From: Acholoe squamosa
Taxonomy: Eukaryota; Annelida; Polychaeta; Phyllodocida; Polynoidae
DNA: 64,000 nucleotides
Reading direction: 5' to 3'
Assembly: GCA_949317995.1 (NCBI GenBank)
Contig: OX439051.1
Span: 44,271,250 to 44,335,249 of the forward strand
Shown here: piece after piece, positions 40,358 through 51,521 of the stretch
Position numbering within the stretch: position 1 is the stretch's first letter
Layout: every line of letters begins with the position of its first letter
Program-made: the position numbers and the translations under genes
The notes under the pieces: generated by a model
What the model was told of the DNA's origin: nothing
The model's input: the letters and a program-made list of their open reading frames with translations, nothing else
The model's database searches: none

Positions 40358-40364
40358 GTTTTCC
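40355..40364 (-). promoter_or_regulatory. putative -1 frameshift site, element 1
   Basis: On the - strand GGAAAAC (40364-40358) followed by the gag stop TAA (40357-40355). The -1 frame is open into the protease. Same string and frame relation as in elements A and 3. Confidence 0.55.
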
Positions 40365-43230
40365 TCTGTACTTATTCCAGAGACACCCTCCTGTCTACGA
40401 GGGACAGGTTTCTCAGCCATACATTCGGGAGCGTAGTGCCCCAGTTTCTGGCATCTGAAACATCTCCTTTGAGATTTATCAACTCTCGGTCTCTTTAGAG
40501 CTTCTGTTAATCCGGCTATTAATGTTTCCATCATATTAGTAGGAGCAACAGTGGCTGCCACAGTTGGCTTCGCCGTAGAGGTTACATTGCCAGATTGAGT
40601 CGGTCCGGAAGCTGTTTTACCAGCAATGGATCCTCCCCTCCCTCTCGAATGTACCTTCCTATACCACTTCTGTCGGTAATACTTTCCAGCTACCTGGACT
40701 GATCCAATATATTCTCCGTTTTCATCGGAGACATATTCATCCTCCTCATCAGCCTCATGCGAATCGACCGGGGCTAACTGGGAAGTTTCATATATCGGAG
40801 CAGGTGTACCTCCGTATTGAAACGGAGCTGCTCTTACCGGGTTAGGTCCTAGACCTACCAATCGTTTCTTCATGTCATGTCCATCAATTGATATGAACAG
40901 GTCACTGAAGGAAGTGTCATCCTTCCAAGAATCCCAAACTACTTGTTTGTGATCTGGATCCCGCAATCCATTGTAGAATTGTATAAACAACTCCTGTAGA
41001 TAGCAGTCATCGTCATGAGCCCAATTCGGACGCGCTTTTGATAGCAAGTCCTGTAGCTCCAAACCAAAGACCTTGTGAGATTCTTTAGGTTTCTGTGTCC
41101 TTTTCTTGAAGCTTACCCATGGATCTTCTCTAACGATTGATCCGAATAGGTATGCGGCACATTCGACCAATTGATCATAGGTGCCGTATATTCCGTATGC
41201 TGCTCTCCATTGGTTGAGGGCTACTTTTCCACCTTTATTCAACCAACAGATCAAATACGGCAGAGCTTCTTCTTTTGTCCAGCCACTTCAATTGACTTCG
41301 TCGACAAAAGCTTGATACCTATCCTTCCATGGATCATTGGAATCATATGGAGGGGGTATCCGTGCCTGTCTACGTGCTAGATTATTACATCTGCGTAGTC
41401 TATCTGCTTCTCGCATGCTCCAGTTCATGACTTCCATGCCATCTGCTCCCTTTCGGTAGCAGTCAATGCCAAGGTTTTGGATACATTGGCTTCTATCAAA
41501 GATGGTTTGCAAACCCTGCAGGCATGGAAGTTCTTCTGTTTGGCTTCCTGCCATCTCCTCCCGATCCTGAACCCCCTGGATCCGGATCCTCCTGGGCCGC
41601 CTGGAGGGTTTCCTCCTGGTGGACCGTTATTAGGATAGTGTCCGGATGAACCGCTAGGGTATCCACTACTGTAACCGGCATTTCCAGCTGTTCCGGAAGA
41701 TGCATACCTAGGGTAAGAATTATTTTGATTCCATCCCTGATTATAGTTATTACCATTTTGGTAATTACTACTTCCTGACGGATTATAATTATATCTATAT
41801 CCATAGGAAGTTGTTCTTGGTTGGTACGTACCGCCGTTAACATTGTTTTGTGGCGGGTTTGGTCTTGGAAAACGTCCATCATTAGGACCATTACCTTGAC
41901 CCGAAGGTGGGTTCGGTAATCTTGGACCTGCTGGTGTACTGTGGCCGGGTTGGGAGAAATATGAAGGTGGTGTTAACATATGTCTCGGTGGTCCCGGTAC
42001 TCTCGGTTGTGCTACGGGTGTATTATTGTTAGCTCCAGTAGCACTATCGTGAGTCGCTTTAATTTTATGACTCAAATCTGGTATTGGTGGTGCCGGACCT
42101 ATTGTATCCAGCACAGGAGTGGTGTAGGTGCGTTTCCATTACCTGCGGTATTATCCGGTTTCTTATAGATTCCGGATACTACATTCTTATCAGCCCCGTC
42201 ATCAACGAATGGGTTGTATCTAATTGGAGTTGCATCCTTGGATGTTTTTCCCAACATTGTAGACACCACAGCTGGATCTATAGTACCTATAGTCAGTTGG
42301 GCGGCTTCTACGTATTTGTCTAAGGTTATTGCAGTAGTCTGCAATTCCTGAAGCTCGTTCGTGAGTTTCTGTCTATCTTCCTCCAGTTGTTTATTGTAAG
42401 CTATAATGCCTACCCGGATGGTTTCATTGTCTTCAGCTTGTTTACTACACTGAATTTTCAATTTCTCTAACTCGCTCTGATAATGGCATATTTCGGATTC
42501 GAATTTTGCCTTATCAAGACTTAGTTGATCGTTCGTATCTATGTATGTTTGGATACGAATGTGTCTATTGTCATATTCTTTATTGAATGACTTTCTCATT
42601 TCCTGAAGTTTTAGTTCTTCATTTTCGAGTTCCTTCATGTACTCACTCCTTCTGGTCCTCTTCCAGCTGAAGTTTTTCATGGAATACTTCATCTTTAGCT
42701 TTGACCAAGGTATTTAGGTTCTCGTTCAAAGTTACATAAGTTTCATTTAACAACAGGACATCCAGTCGTTTAAATTCCTCACCTTCCGGTACCGCATAGG
42801 TTAAGTCGCCATCTATAGCGCTGTAATCTAATATTGGTAGTCCGGGTCTGGGTAATCTATAAGGTAGTTCTCCGAATGTTACCCTTTTTGGCATCGGTGC
42901 CGGATGTTCTGGATTAGTACTACCACCAACTTCGAACATCGAATTAGTTAACTCGTCAACAAGTGATTGTTGGCCTATTAAGTTACCCTGTCTCTGTATG
43001 GACCGTTCACGTCGTACAGAGTCTGGTAGATTTTCCTCACTATCATTATAGTGGGGTTCGGGATCTCTCCAAGATGCAGATTCCGCATCTTGGGAGTTCG
43101 AATGGGTTTGGAGCACTAATGATCCATTGCCATTCTCCTGGGCAACTAATTGCCCTGCTGGGTTAGCTTCCGCGAGGCTATCTAACCCATGTACTAGCCG
43201 TTCGGACGTTATAACGTCCAGGCTATACAC
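40355..43230 (-). pseudogene. gag: gag, element 1 (frameshifts and stop)
   Basis: Reads from about 43230 in successive frames. First an acidic N-terminus to 42643, then a coiled coil (42692-42099), then an unusual Gly/Asn/Pro/Tyr-rich low-complexity region (42114-41425), then a capsid-like part (41554-40355) and a CCHC knuckle C-F-R-C-Q-K-L-G-H-Y-A-P-E-C (about 40440-40480). Frame changes near 42670, 42105 and 41500, plus a TGA at about 41288, break it. The N-terminal coiled coil and Gly/Asn-rich segment are uncommon for Gypsy Gag. The start codon is not certain. Confidence 0.72.
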
Positions 43231-43240
43231 CAGAATTAAC

Positions 43241-43254
43241 TGGTCATGGCACCA
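43241..43254 (-). other. primer binding site, element 1 (tRNA-His-like)
   Basis: One base inside the 5' LTR, the - strand reads TGGTGCCATGAC..., close to the tRNA-His primer site (TGGTGCCGTGAC...) used by some retroviruses, with one mismatch in 12 bases. Confidence 0.5.
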
Positions 43255-43255
43255 G

Positions 43256-43630
43256 TGTAAGGGGTTGTGGCCTTACGGACCTGGGGGTTCGGGTCTTAGG
43301 ATTCGGAAAGAAAGAGTAAGACAGTGTTTCAAGTGTATGCCAATGGTTAGATTTATTACTTAATGCACACTCACAGCTGCCGGATAGTATAGAAGGGGCA
43401 GCTAATAATAATTAATGGTGATCTACATTCTGCGGAGGCCAGAAGGGCCTCTGTCGTAGCGGCTGAGCCCTGGGCTTTATATAAGGACCCAGGTGTTTGT
43501 CGTCAGATGTCCCCACAGACCCGGATCGGTGCTGCTACCTATCTGGAACCTGAGGAACGTCCGACGACTCGACTCACCCGCCACGCCAGACGGTACCCAA
43601 CTCTATGGTTAAACAATATGTACCTCTACA
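43256..43630 (-). repeat. 5' LTR of element 1 (375 bp)
   Basis: Same length as 33468-33842, five transitions between them. Followed by the ATAT target duplication. Confidence 0.94.
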
Positions 43631-44199
43631 ATATTAACAGAATATTACCTCCGCAAGGCCGAGACACCAAAATTCAATTTTGAAGAGCATAATCAATCAC
43701 ATAAACCCTTCTTTGGCATGGAACATGTACTCTGACCTGAAATGATATATAAAACAGATCAAGTGGGCCACTATAGCCACCATATCCTTTATAATGTATG
43801 TAGAAACATGAAAAATTAGTGGTAATTCACTTAAAATATGATGAAATTCTCATATATGAACTCAGAACGCTAAATTGGAACATTTCTTTGACAAATATTG
43901 TGCCTTTCATTTATATCTAACTACCATTGACTCAGGGAAACAAGAAAGCAAGAGTGAGATATCTATTAAGGTCAGTGGCACCAATCCTGACATCTTTATA
44001 GGGTATTGTTTTACATGGGGCAGTAACATGCTCCCTGTCTAAATCTCATTTCTTGGGTTAGATCTAAACTGACTGTGGTGCTACATGTACACGTAGCCTT
44101 CACTAGTTAAGAGCTAAATAATTCAGGATTATCATTAACTCCTGTAGAAGTTTATAAGTCATCCTCAACATGGGAATTAACAGGCCCCTGATCCGGAGG
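43631..44199. other. host DNA between element 1 and the transposase relic
   Basis: AT-rich, no gene seen. Possibly includes the decayed 5' part of the DNA transposon. Confidence 0.4.
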
Positions 44200-46238
44200 G
44201 TGCAGTCAAAGAAAAAAATCACAGTTCAGAGTAGGGCACAAATGGATAGACCCAAATGAAGTACCAGTGGTTTCTCCTGACAGGAAAGTTGTGAGGCTGA
44301 GTAAGCTTAATCACAAGAGATGTGCAGTGTCTGAGGACTCTGGCTCCATCGTTACAAAGGATCATAAGGGATATGCAGTGAACAATATGATACTCAGGCC
44401 TAAGGGTGAATGTCCAGAGTTCTATGAAGAATACAATAGGATTAGTGGACTTCCTGAAGGTGACGACAACAGCAACATGATTCTACATAGAGGGAAACTT
44501 CTGCTATTCTTCAATCAAGTTTGCAAGGAACACAGACATCATGCAGTTCAATGTGAAGGTGATCTAGTCTGGAATGATGCTAAAATGGAACAGCGAGGTG
44601 CATCCTGGTGTGTCGGTGTTAAATGCTCTACCTGCAGCTACATATCAGCAAAATCCAAACTGTATAATGAAGTGCCAGCAACAGGGCAAGGACGAAAGGC
44701 ATCTACAGTTAATAGATCTTTGTAGATTGGGTTGGACAGGCAGAGCATTGGATATGAGGGTATAGCTGACATTATGAATGCTTGTAACATTGCTGCCCCA
44801 TCCAAGCGGTCATTGCTGGATAACGCAAACACTGTAGCACCAGTCATTGAGAAAACTAACCAGGATGATATGTCAAATTGCATCAAGGAGCTACAGGACA
44901 TAAATAAGGAGATTGGTTTTGGAAAATCGGCTGGTATAGCAATAGAAACTGATGGGAAATATAAAAAAAAAACTTAATAATGGTGTTGGTAAGACCCCGA
45001 CACAGCCTGCTACAACTAACGTTTTCCTGGCTGCTCAGAATGTTACAAGCGATAAGCAGATTATTGCAGTTAAGGTAAGCCAAAAGAGATATACATACCC
45101 AGAAGCAAAAAATGATAAACATCTAAACACATGCATAGCCAATCTTTCACAAGATGCTGTAATAGGCAACTAGGGTAGTTACCTGGAGAAGGCTGTTATG
45201 AATATTTCCTCTAATGATGGTCCACCTGTAGCAGCTACAACTATGGATGGCGATAGCAGCGCAAATCTGGCAGCAAAAAAAATGGGTATAAAAGTATATA
45301 CATGCACAAAACACTTGACAAGGAATCATTGTAAACATATAAAGAGTGCCCAGTTCTCCAAGGATATGTTTCCAGGGAGCACTAAGGCTGAGAGGAATCA
45401 ATTCCAGTCTAGATTTGCAATTGACTTTGCCCAAAGATGCCAAGCAGAACTATGTCATGTGTCAAAAAGGTACCCTGGGGATCTCGGTTCAATCTGTAGA
45501 AAGACATCATACATGGGGGACACATTATTGAATTGTTACCAAGGAGACCACACCCTTTGCCATGAGCATTCTTTTGTCTGCTCCAAAAAGAAACCCTGGC
45601 CTAGACCCTATGCTATCACTGACAACGGAGTGAGCCGCCCAGATGACACTATTATATTCCCCACTGCTCAGGATACCAAAAAATTGTATAAACTTGTGAA
45701 TGAGAGGTTCGATCCAGCAGTTTTAGAGAAGACTTATCTAAACAGGACCCAGAACAAATGTGAGGCTTGTAATCATGGTCTATCAAAAGCCTTACCAAAA
45801 AACATTCCTCGACAGACGCGGGCCAGGGCTCATGCTGCAGCACACTTAATGAACAATGGTCCTAGTAAGTTACTTCTCAAACTGTTAAAAGAAGCAGGCT
45901 GTCCACTCCCCCAGAAGTCCAAGGCAGTCCGTCAACTAAAAAGAAAGGACAAGAAGGTGACATATGACAAAGAAAGGCAGAAAAGCCTAAAGTTCAGGTG
46001 TGAACGGTTATGGATAGTGAACAACAGGTATCGGAACTATGACTGTAAAAAGCATGAACAACACTACAAGCCTGGGGGGGTTCAAGTATGCAAGCAGCGC
46101 CAAACAAATCGAAAGAAATCGCATTTCATCACCAACAACGAACATGGCTATGGCAGCAGCAACAAGATCAAGCTTAAAAAGTTCAAACATCAGGTTTTCT
46201 TTTACTCTTGTCTAAAATGGACAGATCCTGATGTGTAA
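44200..46238 (+). pseudogene. Mutator-like transposase relic
   Basis: Discontinuous frames at 44200-44725, 44732-44977, 44952-45173 and 45198-46238 together look like one transposase. Features: a C-S-T-C finger-like motif followed by V-P-A-T-G-Q-G-R-K-A-S-T-V-N-R (about 44625-44715), an E-T-D-G stretch (about 44946), T-M-D-G-D-S-S-A-N (about 45243) and a Cys/His-rich C-terminal half (C ... H-L-T-R-N-H). These resemble the Mutator-like transposase proteins common in invertebrate genomes; assignment is from pattern memory. At least three stops or frameshifts show it is dead. I did not find terminal inverted repeats. Confidence 0.6.
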
Positions 46239-46381
46239 TCATATACACAAGTCTGTGCACATAAAATAACTTCTTAATATTGAGTGGCGGAGGAATCGTT
46301 ACCCGCTTTTGGCCATATTCTGTCTTTTTGGTACTTGTTTTAGCCCCAGTCCATAATAAACAACCCTTATTTCCTTGAATA

Positions 46382-46747
46382 TGTAATGGTTTAGTCTTAC
46401 GGACTTGGTGGTTTGGGCCTTACTAATCGGGAAAGAAGGATTAAGGCGGTGATTCAAGTGTATGCCAACAGATGATTTATTACATGAACACTCACGGCTA
46501 CCCGGTAGATGGTACAAGGGCAGCTAATGGATAAAGATATTTACATGATCAGAGGCCAGGAGGGCCTCTGACGTAGCAGCTGAGCCCCGGTCTTTATATA
46601 TGGACCTAGGTGTTCGTCGTCAGATGTCCCCACAGACCCGGATCGGTGCTGCCACCTATCCGGAACCTGAGGAACACCCAACGACTGGACTCACCCGCCA
46701 CGCCAGACGGTACCCACCACTATGGTTTATATTAACGTACCTCTACA
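46382..46747 (-). repeat. 3' LTR of element 2 (366 bp)
   Basis: TGTAATGG...CTCTACA on +. Close to the solo LTRs at 10078 and 12687, and more distantly to the element 1 LTR. Includes the gaggcc/ggcctc inverted repeat and a TATATAAAG box on the - strand. Confidence 0.92.
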
Positions 46748-48104
46748 CTACTCCCCCAGACATTTAGGAAGGAGTTATAACTATTGTATTATTATATAGG
46801 GATAACATTACGATATGTCTTTACCCTAATAATAGAGGTACAACCATAGATATAACATTAACATCATGTACAGTATCATTCGAAAAATATTTTGATATAC
46901 CCGATAGGATTTATAGTTACGGATTAACAAACAGGATGATCGATATAGTTCGAATATGTGGAAAAATAACAGTTATGTGTAACGGAACTGTTAAGTAATG
47001 AATTAAACCACATAATAACATCCTAATGAGTTTGTAATTATTAATATCAAAGTGATTATGTAGTCTTGAGAAAGACTTTTAACATAACTATACTATCTAA
47101 TGATACTTTTTAATTTATGAACATCAAATCCGTTAGAGGTTCTATGTTTTAGAAACCTTATGACATGTAACCGTTATGATTTATACACTTGAAAAAAATA
47201 GATAGAGTAACGTATATGACATCATCATGCATTAAATAACCACTATAGCACCAGATAATTATTATTATTATACAAAAATATGTCACGCAGGACAATTATG
47301 ATAGTCTGGTGAATATGTACTGTATAGGTATCGGACCATGTTAAGTGATATGAACAGTGACAAGAGATCCATATTAATATTAACCCGTCTGACACTATGT
47401 AATAACGTATCATCATAGTGTAAATATACATATAGATATAGTATTCATAAGGATAGTGAGGTTATATACATGACTATATATGTACAGAATGCTGTTGATG
47501 TCTTGTGCCGCAGTCTTCTGGATGCCTTGTAGGTAGGTTGTGTGGTCAGCTAACCATGGGATGGACGTGCTATAGCCTATTGTTATCCAGTAGAGGTTAT
47601 ATATATAGAGACACTGAAGTTGAATTAGGGGCAGCTACCCACAATCCTCTATAAGTGCTATTGTTCATAAGTAGATCCGAATGGTGTGAAGTAAATAGCC
47701 TGGTAGACAACAGGTAATAATAGTAATCCTTTTGTGTGTAGTTGACATAGTGTTCGGTACATCAGTAGAATATCGTCCATCCAGTATAGTGGTCAGGAAC
47801 GGGTAACAGCAGTCATCAGGTTTTAAGGTAACAGCATCCGGAGGTAACTTGCAGCAACATTTCTACTATCGGATTTTTATAGATATGGGTTCTAATCCCA
47901 ATAGAACTTTCAGGATATAATGATAAATATATGTCCTGAATTAGGCTATTTTCTGGTTATAAAGGAACCCGGAACACATAGAATAATCATAAGTGTTGAT
48001 TTTCTTAGGGACATTCGCAGATATATAATTTCTGCAAAAACTAAGTCTGGTTATCAAGGTTTAGGAGAGAGAAAAAAAATTTTGCCAAGTAACCCGGAAC
48101 ACAC
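46748..48104 (-). other. element 2 polypurine tract and 3' untranslated region
   Basis: TGGGGGAGTAG (46748-46758 on the - strand) abuts the LTR. Then 1.35 kb of AT-rich sequence with no coding signal. Its first ~200 bases match element 1. Confidence 0.8.
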
Positions 48105-51068
48105 TTAGGTTGATTTCTCCGCGTGTTTCTTCCTAAGAAGGTCTAAAGCCGACTCGGGAGTACCATCCCATTCGTCTATGTCGACTCCGAATACTCTCAT
48201 GAACTTAGTGTTCAGATTTGTATTCCGAGTAATCTCCTCCTTGACTCGTTTCTCAAGAACATGCACGTCCATAGCTGCCTGTTCCTTGGCAGCTAAGGCA
48301 TCCTCCTCCCGAGCTTTGACTTCATCTTGGAGTCTCGAGGCGTTCCTTTTCAGCATCGCCCACCTGTTTCATACATAACAGAGTATCATTCAGGAGACCC
48401 TGATGGAACTCTGTTGCTCTGTCACGAACACATTTCTCCCAGTGGGTGTAGATGGCCTTTTGGACATCTGCTTCCCCCTGAGGAGACTTTTCAAACCAGA
48501 TTTCAGCGTTACCGGTCTTAATGGTAATCGCGTCCTTTGGTTTCGCAGGTGGTGCAACAACCTTGGGAGGTGTTGACACTGCCTGCGGGGTACTTCCGGA
48601 TGTGGGGCTTCCGGACGTTCCTGCTGTGGGAAGACAGTAGGTGGGTGGCGGATTTTGTCTCATCCCCATCTCCATGTACATTTGTACCTGTTCTGGAGTA
48701 AATGTCACAGGCTGAGCGGCTGCAGTACTTGCAGATCCGGCAGCAGCAGGTGCTGAGGTCTTTTTAGGGACTAAACGACCTCCTTTTCCCACAACCAAGG
48801 TCTGGCTCTCGGGTCCAGGTCCTTGTGTCATGGACGGAAAGTTACGAGTGTTCACCTTCCCTGGTTTAGATACAGCGCCAGCGTATCCGGCAGGTCCGGG
48901 TGCCTTGAAGACAGGAGTACCCTGGGCCTGCTTGTGTGGGTGACGTGCCAGGGGGGATCTGGAACGATCATCCACCCTGGTTTTAGTGACAGTAGTAGAC
49001 TGACCATTGCCGTTGCCACCTCGGTTCTGGTCTCTCCTAACTCTCTCTCTCTCGCTCTTTTTCCTTCTTTTCCGGACTCCTCGCATTTCTGCCAAAGAGA
49101 CTCATGCATGTCTAATTTGCCCTTACCAGGAGTCAAGACAATCTTGGCGCGGAGTTTCGAATCCTTGGTCTTCGGAACTTCGCAGAGGACTTGGTCCCCT
49201 GGTCAGATCTTTGACCAAGCATCTTCACTCAGACTGTCGAGCTCCTTCATGAGTTCCTAATGCATGTCCATAATGCGTTTACGGGCTGTATCAAGTCCTT
49301 CGGCATGGGCCTTCTTCTGGTGTCTTGCCAGATCGCTACAGTGGTTGTATTGCACCTTCGTAGTACATTTCTTCCCCTTCTTACCATAACTCAGATCACA
49401 AATGTAAACCGGGTGATGGTGGAAGTGGGCCTCTACCAGATGTCTCTGGAACCGGGCTGAAGTGCTCCAGGTCCGGACCGAGACATCGCTAGCATCCTGG
49501 CAGATGGAGAAGGGACAAGACTTTTGATCGTCTCCGTACCACTTCTCAAGTGCCTAACGTAGCTTGCGCCTCTGGGTAGAGGTGTAATACCCTTCGGTGT
49601 GGTTAAGCATAAGCCACATCTTACGATAGGCTTTGCTCGGATTGGGATCCTCGTCCAAGAGACGCATCCAATCCTCATCGTCGGATTCACCGTTCTTGTT
49701 AACTGTATCCGGACAGGCATACAGAGTAGAACCGTCCTTCTTTACTCCGTATGCGCAGTCTGAGAAACACGTTGGGATCCGGGTTTTGAATCCGGATTTG
49801 GCATTAGCCCAACGTTCGGCCTCGGTTTGAGTGGATGGAGTCACCTTCTCATCGTACTCTACTGAGGACTCATGTACCGATTCCTCATCCGAGGAAACTA
49901 CCTCCATGGCGGTGCTACTGGTGGCTGAGGTGCTAGCTTGCGGGTCGGCTCTAACAGAATCTGGAAGATTCTTTAGTCTCCAAGAAGCAGACCTCCTGTT
50001 CTTACTAACCTTCCAGTCTTCCAGATCCTTGGTCCCGGATTCACTTGAAGTAGATGCTTCTACCAGACTTTTCCCGGTAGCACTGCCAGTGGTTGTTTTA
50101 GAACTGGCTGAACTTCTGGCGCCTAGCTTCAGGTCGGGGATTGGAGGTGCAGGTGCCTCCGCTTCCCTTCGAGCTTGCTCCAGGGCTTCCTGCTCCGCAG
50201 TCAGACGACGGACGAGAATCGTCCGAAGGGCTGCGCTCCTGTCCAGTCCTGTAAGAGAGGTGTTCTGGACTTCCGTAAGTTCGGCTTCGGCTATATAATA
50301 GCCATCATCCCACTGCTCGAAGTTAGCAGCGGCCTCCCGGTACTCCCTCATTGTTCGGTACTCCGGCCGGACAGCACTAAGGCGTGGGTAGGTCTGGCCT
50401 TCAGGTTCCGAAACGCAGCCTACCCAGTCAATGTTTGTCTTCGTCAGATTCCACTGAGACCTGTCCGGCTTTGGATAAGCTCCTAGCAAGAAGGCTCTGT
50501 TTGCCTCATACACCACCTGTCGAAAGGCGATGTCAACCATGAGTCCCCGTTGTAACCAAGGCCAGTCTCTGAGCCATTCGGGTGGTGTCCTGTCCAGCTG
50601 TTCGGGAGGCATAACACCCTTGATAGCCATTCTCACCTTCGGGTCCAGTTTAACTGGAGTGCCGTCCGGGTTCACTACCTGTGCCTGTAAGTCCGGATGG
50701 ACATACAGGTACCGACCATCATAGGCCACTGGGAATGGATCGTCCACGGCCGGCTTCCATTGGTCCTTAGATCCGTCAACTTGGGCAGTTTCAGATCCGG
50801 TTGCTGCTGCTTCGGGGTTTGAAGCGTCTCCAGATCCATCGGTGGGAAGTGGTGACAACAGTTTCTCTGGCTCATTCAGCGAGAATGAAGCCAACTTCTC
50901 TTCAAATGAGCCATCAGCGGATTCCTCCACTTCCATCAGCTCGCTTTCCGCCTGTGTAACAGGTGACAAAGCTTCTGGAAAAGCTTCTGCGGATGGAGTC
51001 AGCTTGTCCGGGTCACCGGATAGCTTGGCTGCTGCTACGGATTCCTCAGCCATGACTGAAGGAATCAC
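48105..51068 (-). pseudogene. ORF3 zinc-finger gene, element 2 (near full length, broken)
   Basis: Most complete version of the element 1/2 family. The N-terminus is acidic (ATG near 51052). A middle domain absent from element 1 follows (about 50400-49860), then the conserved N-K-N-G-E-S-D-D-E-D-W-M block, paired fingers (about 49500-49340), a Pro/Ala-rich linker with F-T-P-E-Q (about 48690), a helical domain and a C-terminal coiled coil ending in D-E-W-D-G (about 48165-48180). Lesions: TAG 49554-49556 (from Trp), CGA to TGA near 49206, CAG to TAG near 49258, frameshifts near 49060 and 48345. About 1000 codons if intact. Confidence 0.75.
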
Positions 51069-51521
51069 CTCGGGAGTTAAATACTCCTTTTCCCGGCTTT
51101 CACGGCGCCGGGGCCGACACTTAGCGGAGCCGCCTGCTAGGAGACCGACTCTGGAGGCACACCTGGATCGTTTATCGACGGTAATTCAAAAGAAGGGCGA
51201 TTGCTCGCCCGTCCCGAATACTGTCGAAAAACAATATGGCGACAAGCCAGCTTTCGTGACGTCATTTCCTCCCTAGCTAGCGGGGTCACGAGAGGTCAGC
51301 TGAGACTGGACACGGTGACGTCATGCGGAAACGCACGTGCTACAAGCGGAACATAAACAAACTGATTGTTTTTAGGTAATTATCGCCGATGACTCGTCTG
51401 GGGATTTAAGTGGAGTTTATGGAAAGCTTAAGCAAATCCACTGGATTATCCGTCCACTACCCACTGGTACATCATACGGTGGCGACAAATAAGCCTTTCG
51501 GGTCAGTTGCCATCCGTTCCT
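51069..51521 (-). promoter_or_regulatory. pol-ORF3 spacer with CRE and E-box cluster, element 2
   Basis: Two TGACGTCA sites (51257-51264, 51316-51323), one CACGTG (51334-51339) and an AATATGGCGAC site (about 51233). The same set, order and near-equal spacing occur in element 1. The region precedes the ORF3 ATG by about 200 bases. Confidence 0.5.

Larger units (their letters stand above)
33468..43630 (-). mobile_element. complete 10.2-kb Ty3/Gypsy element 1 (inactive)
   Basis: 375-bp LTRs at 33468-33842 and 43256-43630, with TG...CA ends and the 4-bp target duplication ATAT (33464-33467 and 43631-43634). On the - strand the order is gag (43230 to 40355), protease, RT, RNase H, integrase (to 36278), then ORF3 (35787 to 34025). 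The LTRs differ at five positions, all C/T or G/A transitions. Damage includes gag frameshifts, YLDD to YLND, a nonsense codon before integrase, a deletion in the GPY/F region and loss of the ORF3 C-terminus. Confidence 0.95.

Noticed and set aside
45198..46238. 346-codon frame as an intact host gene
   Set aside because: It continues the broken transposase frames upstream; the start is an internal Met and the 5' part is destroyed by stops.
49554..51068. 504-codon frame of element 2 as a complete gene
   Set aside because: It ends at a Trp-to-stop change inside ORF3; homologous sequence continues to 48105.
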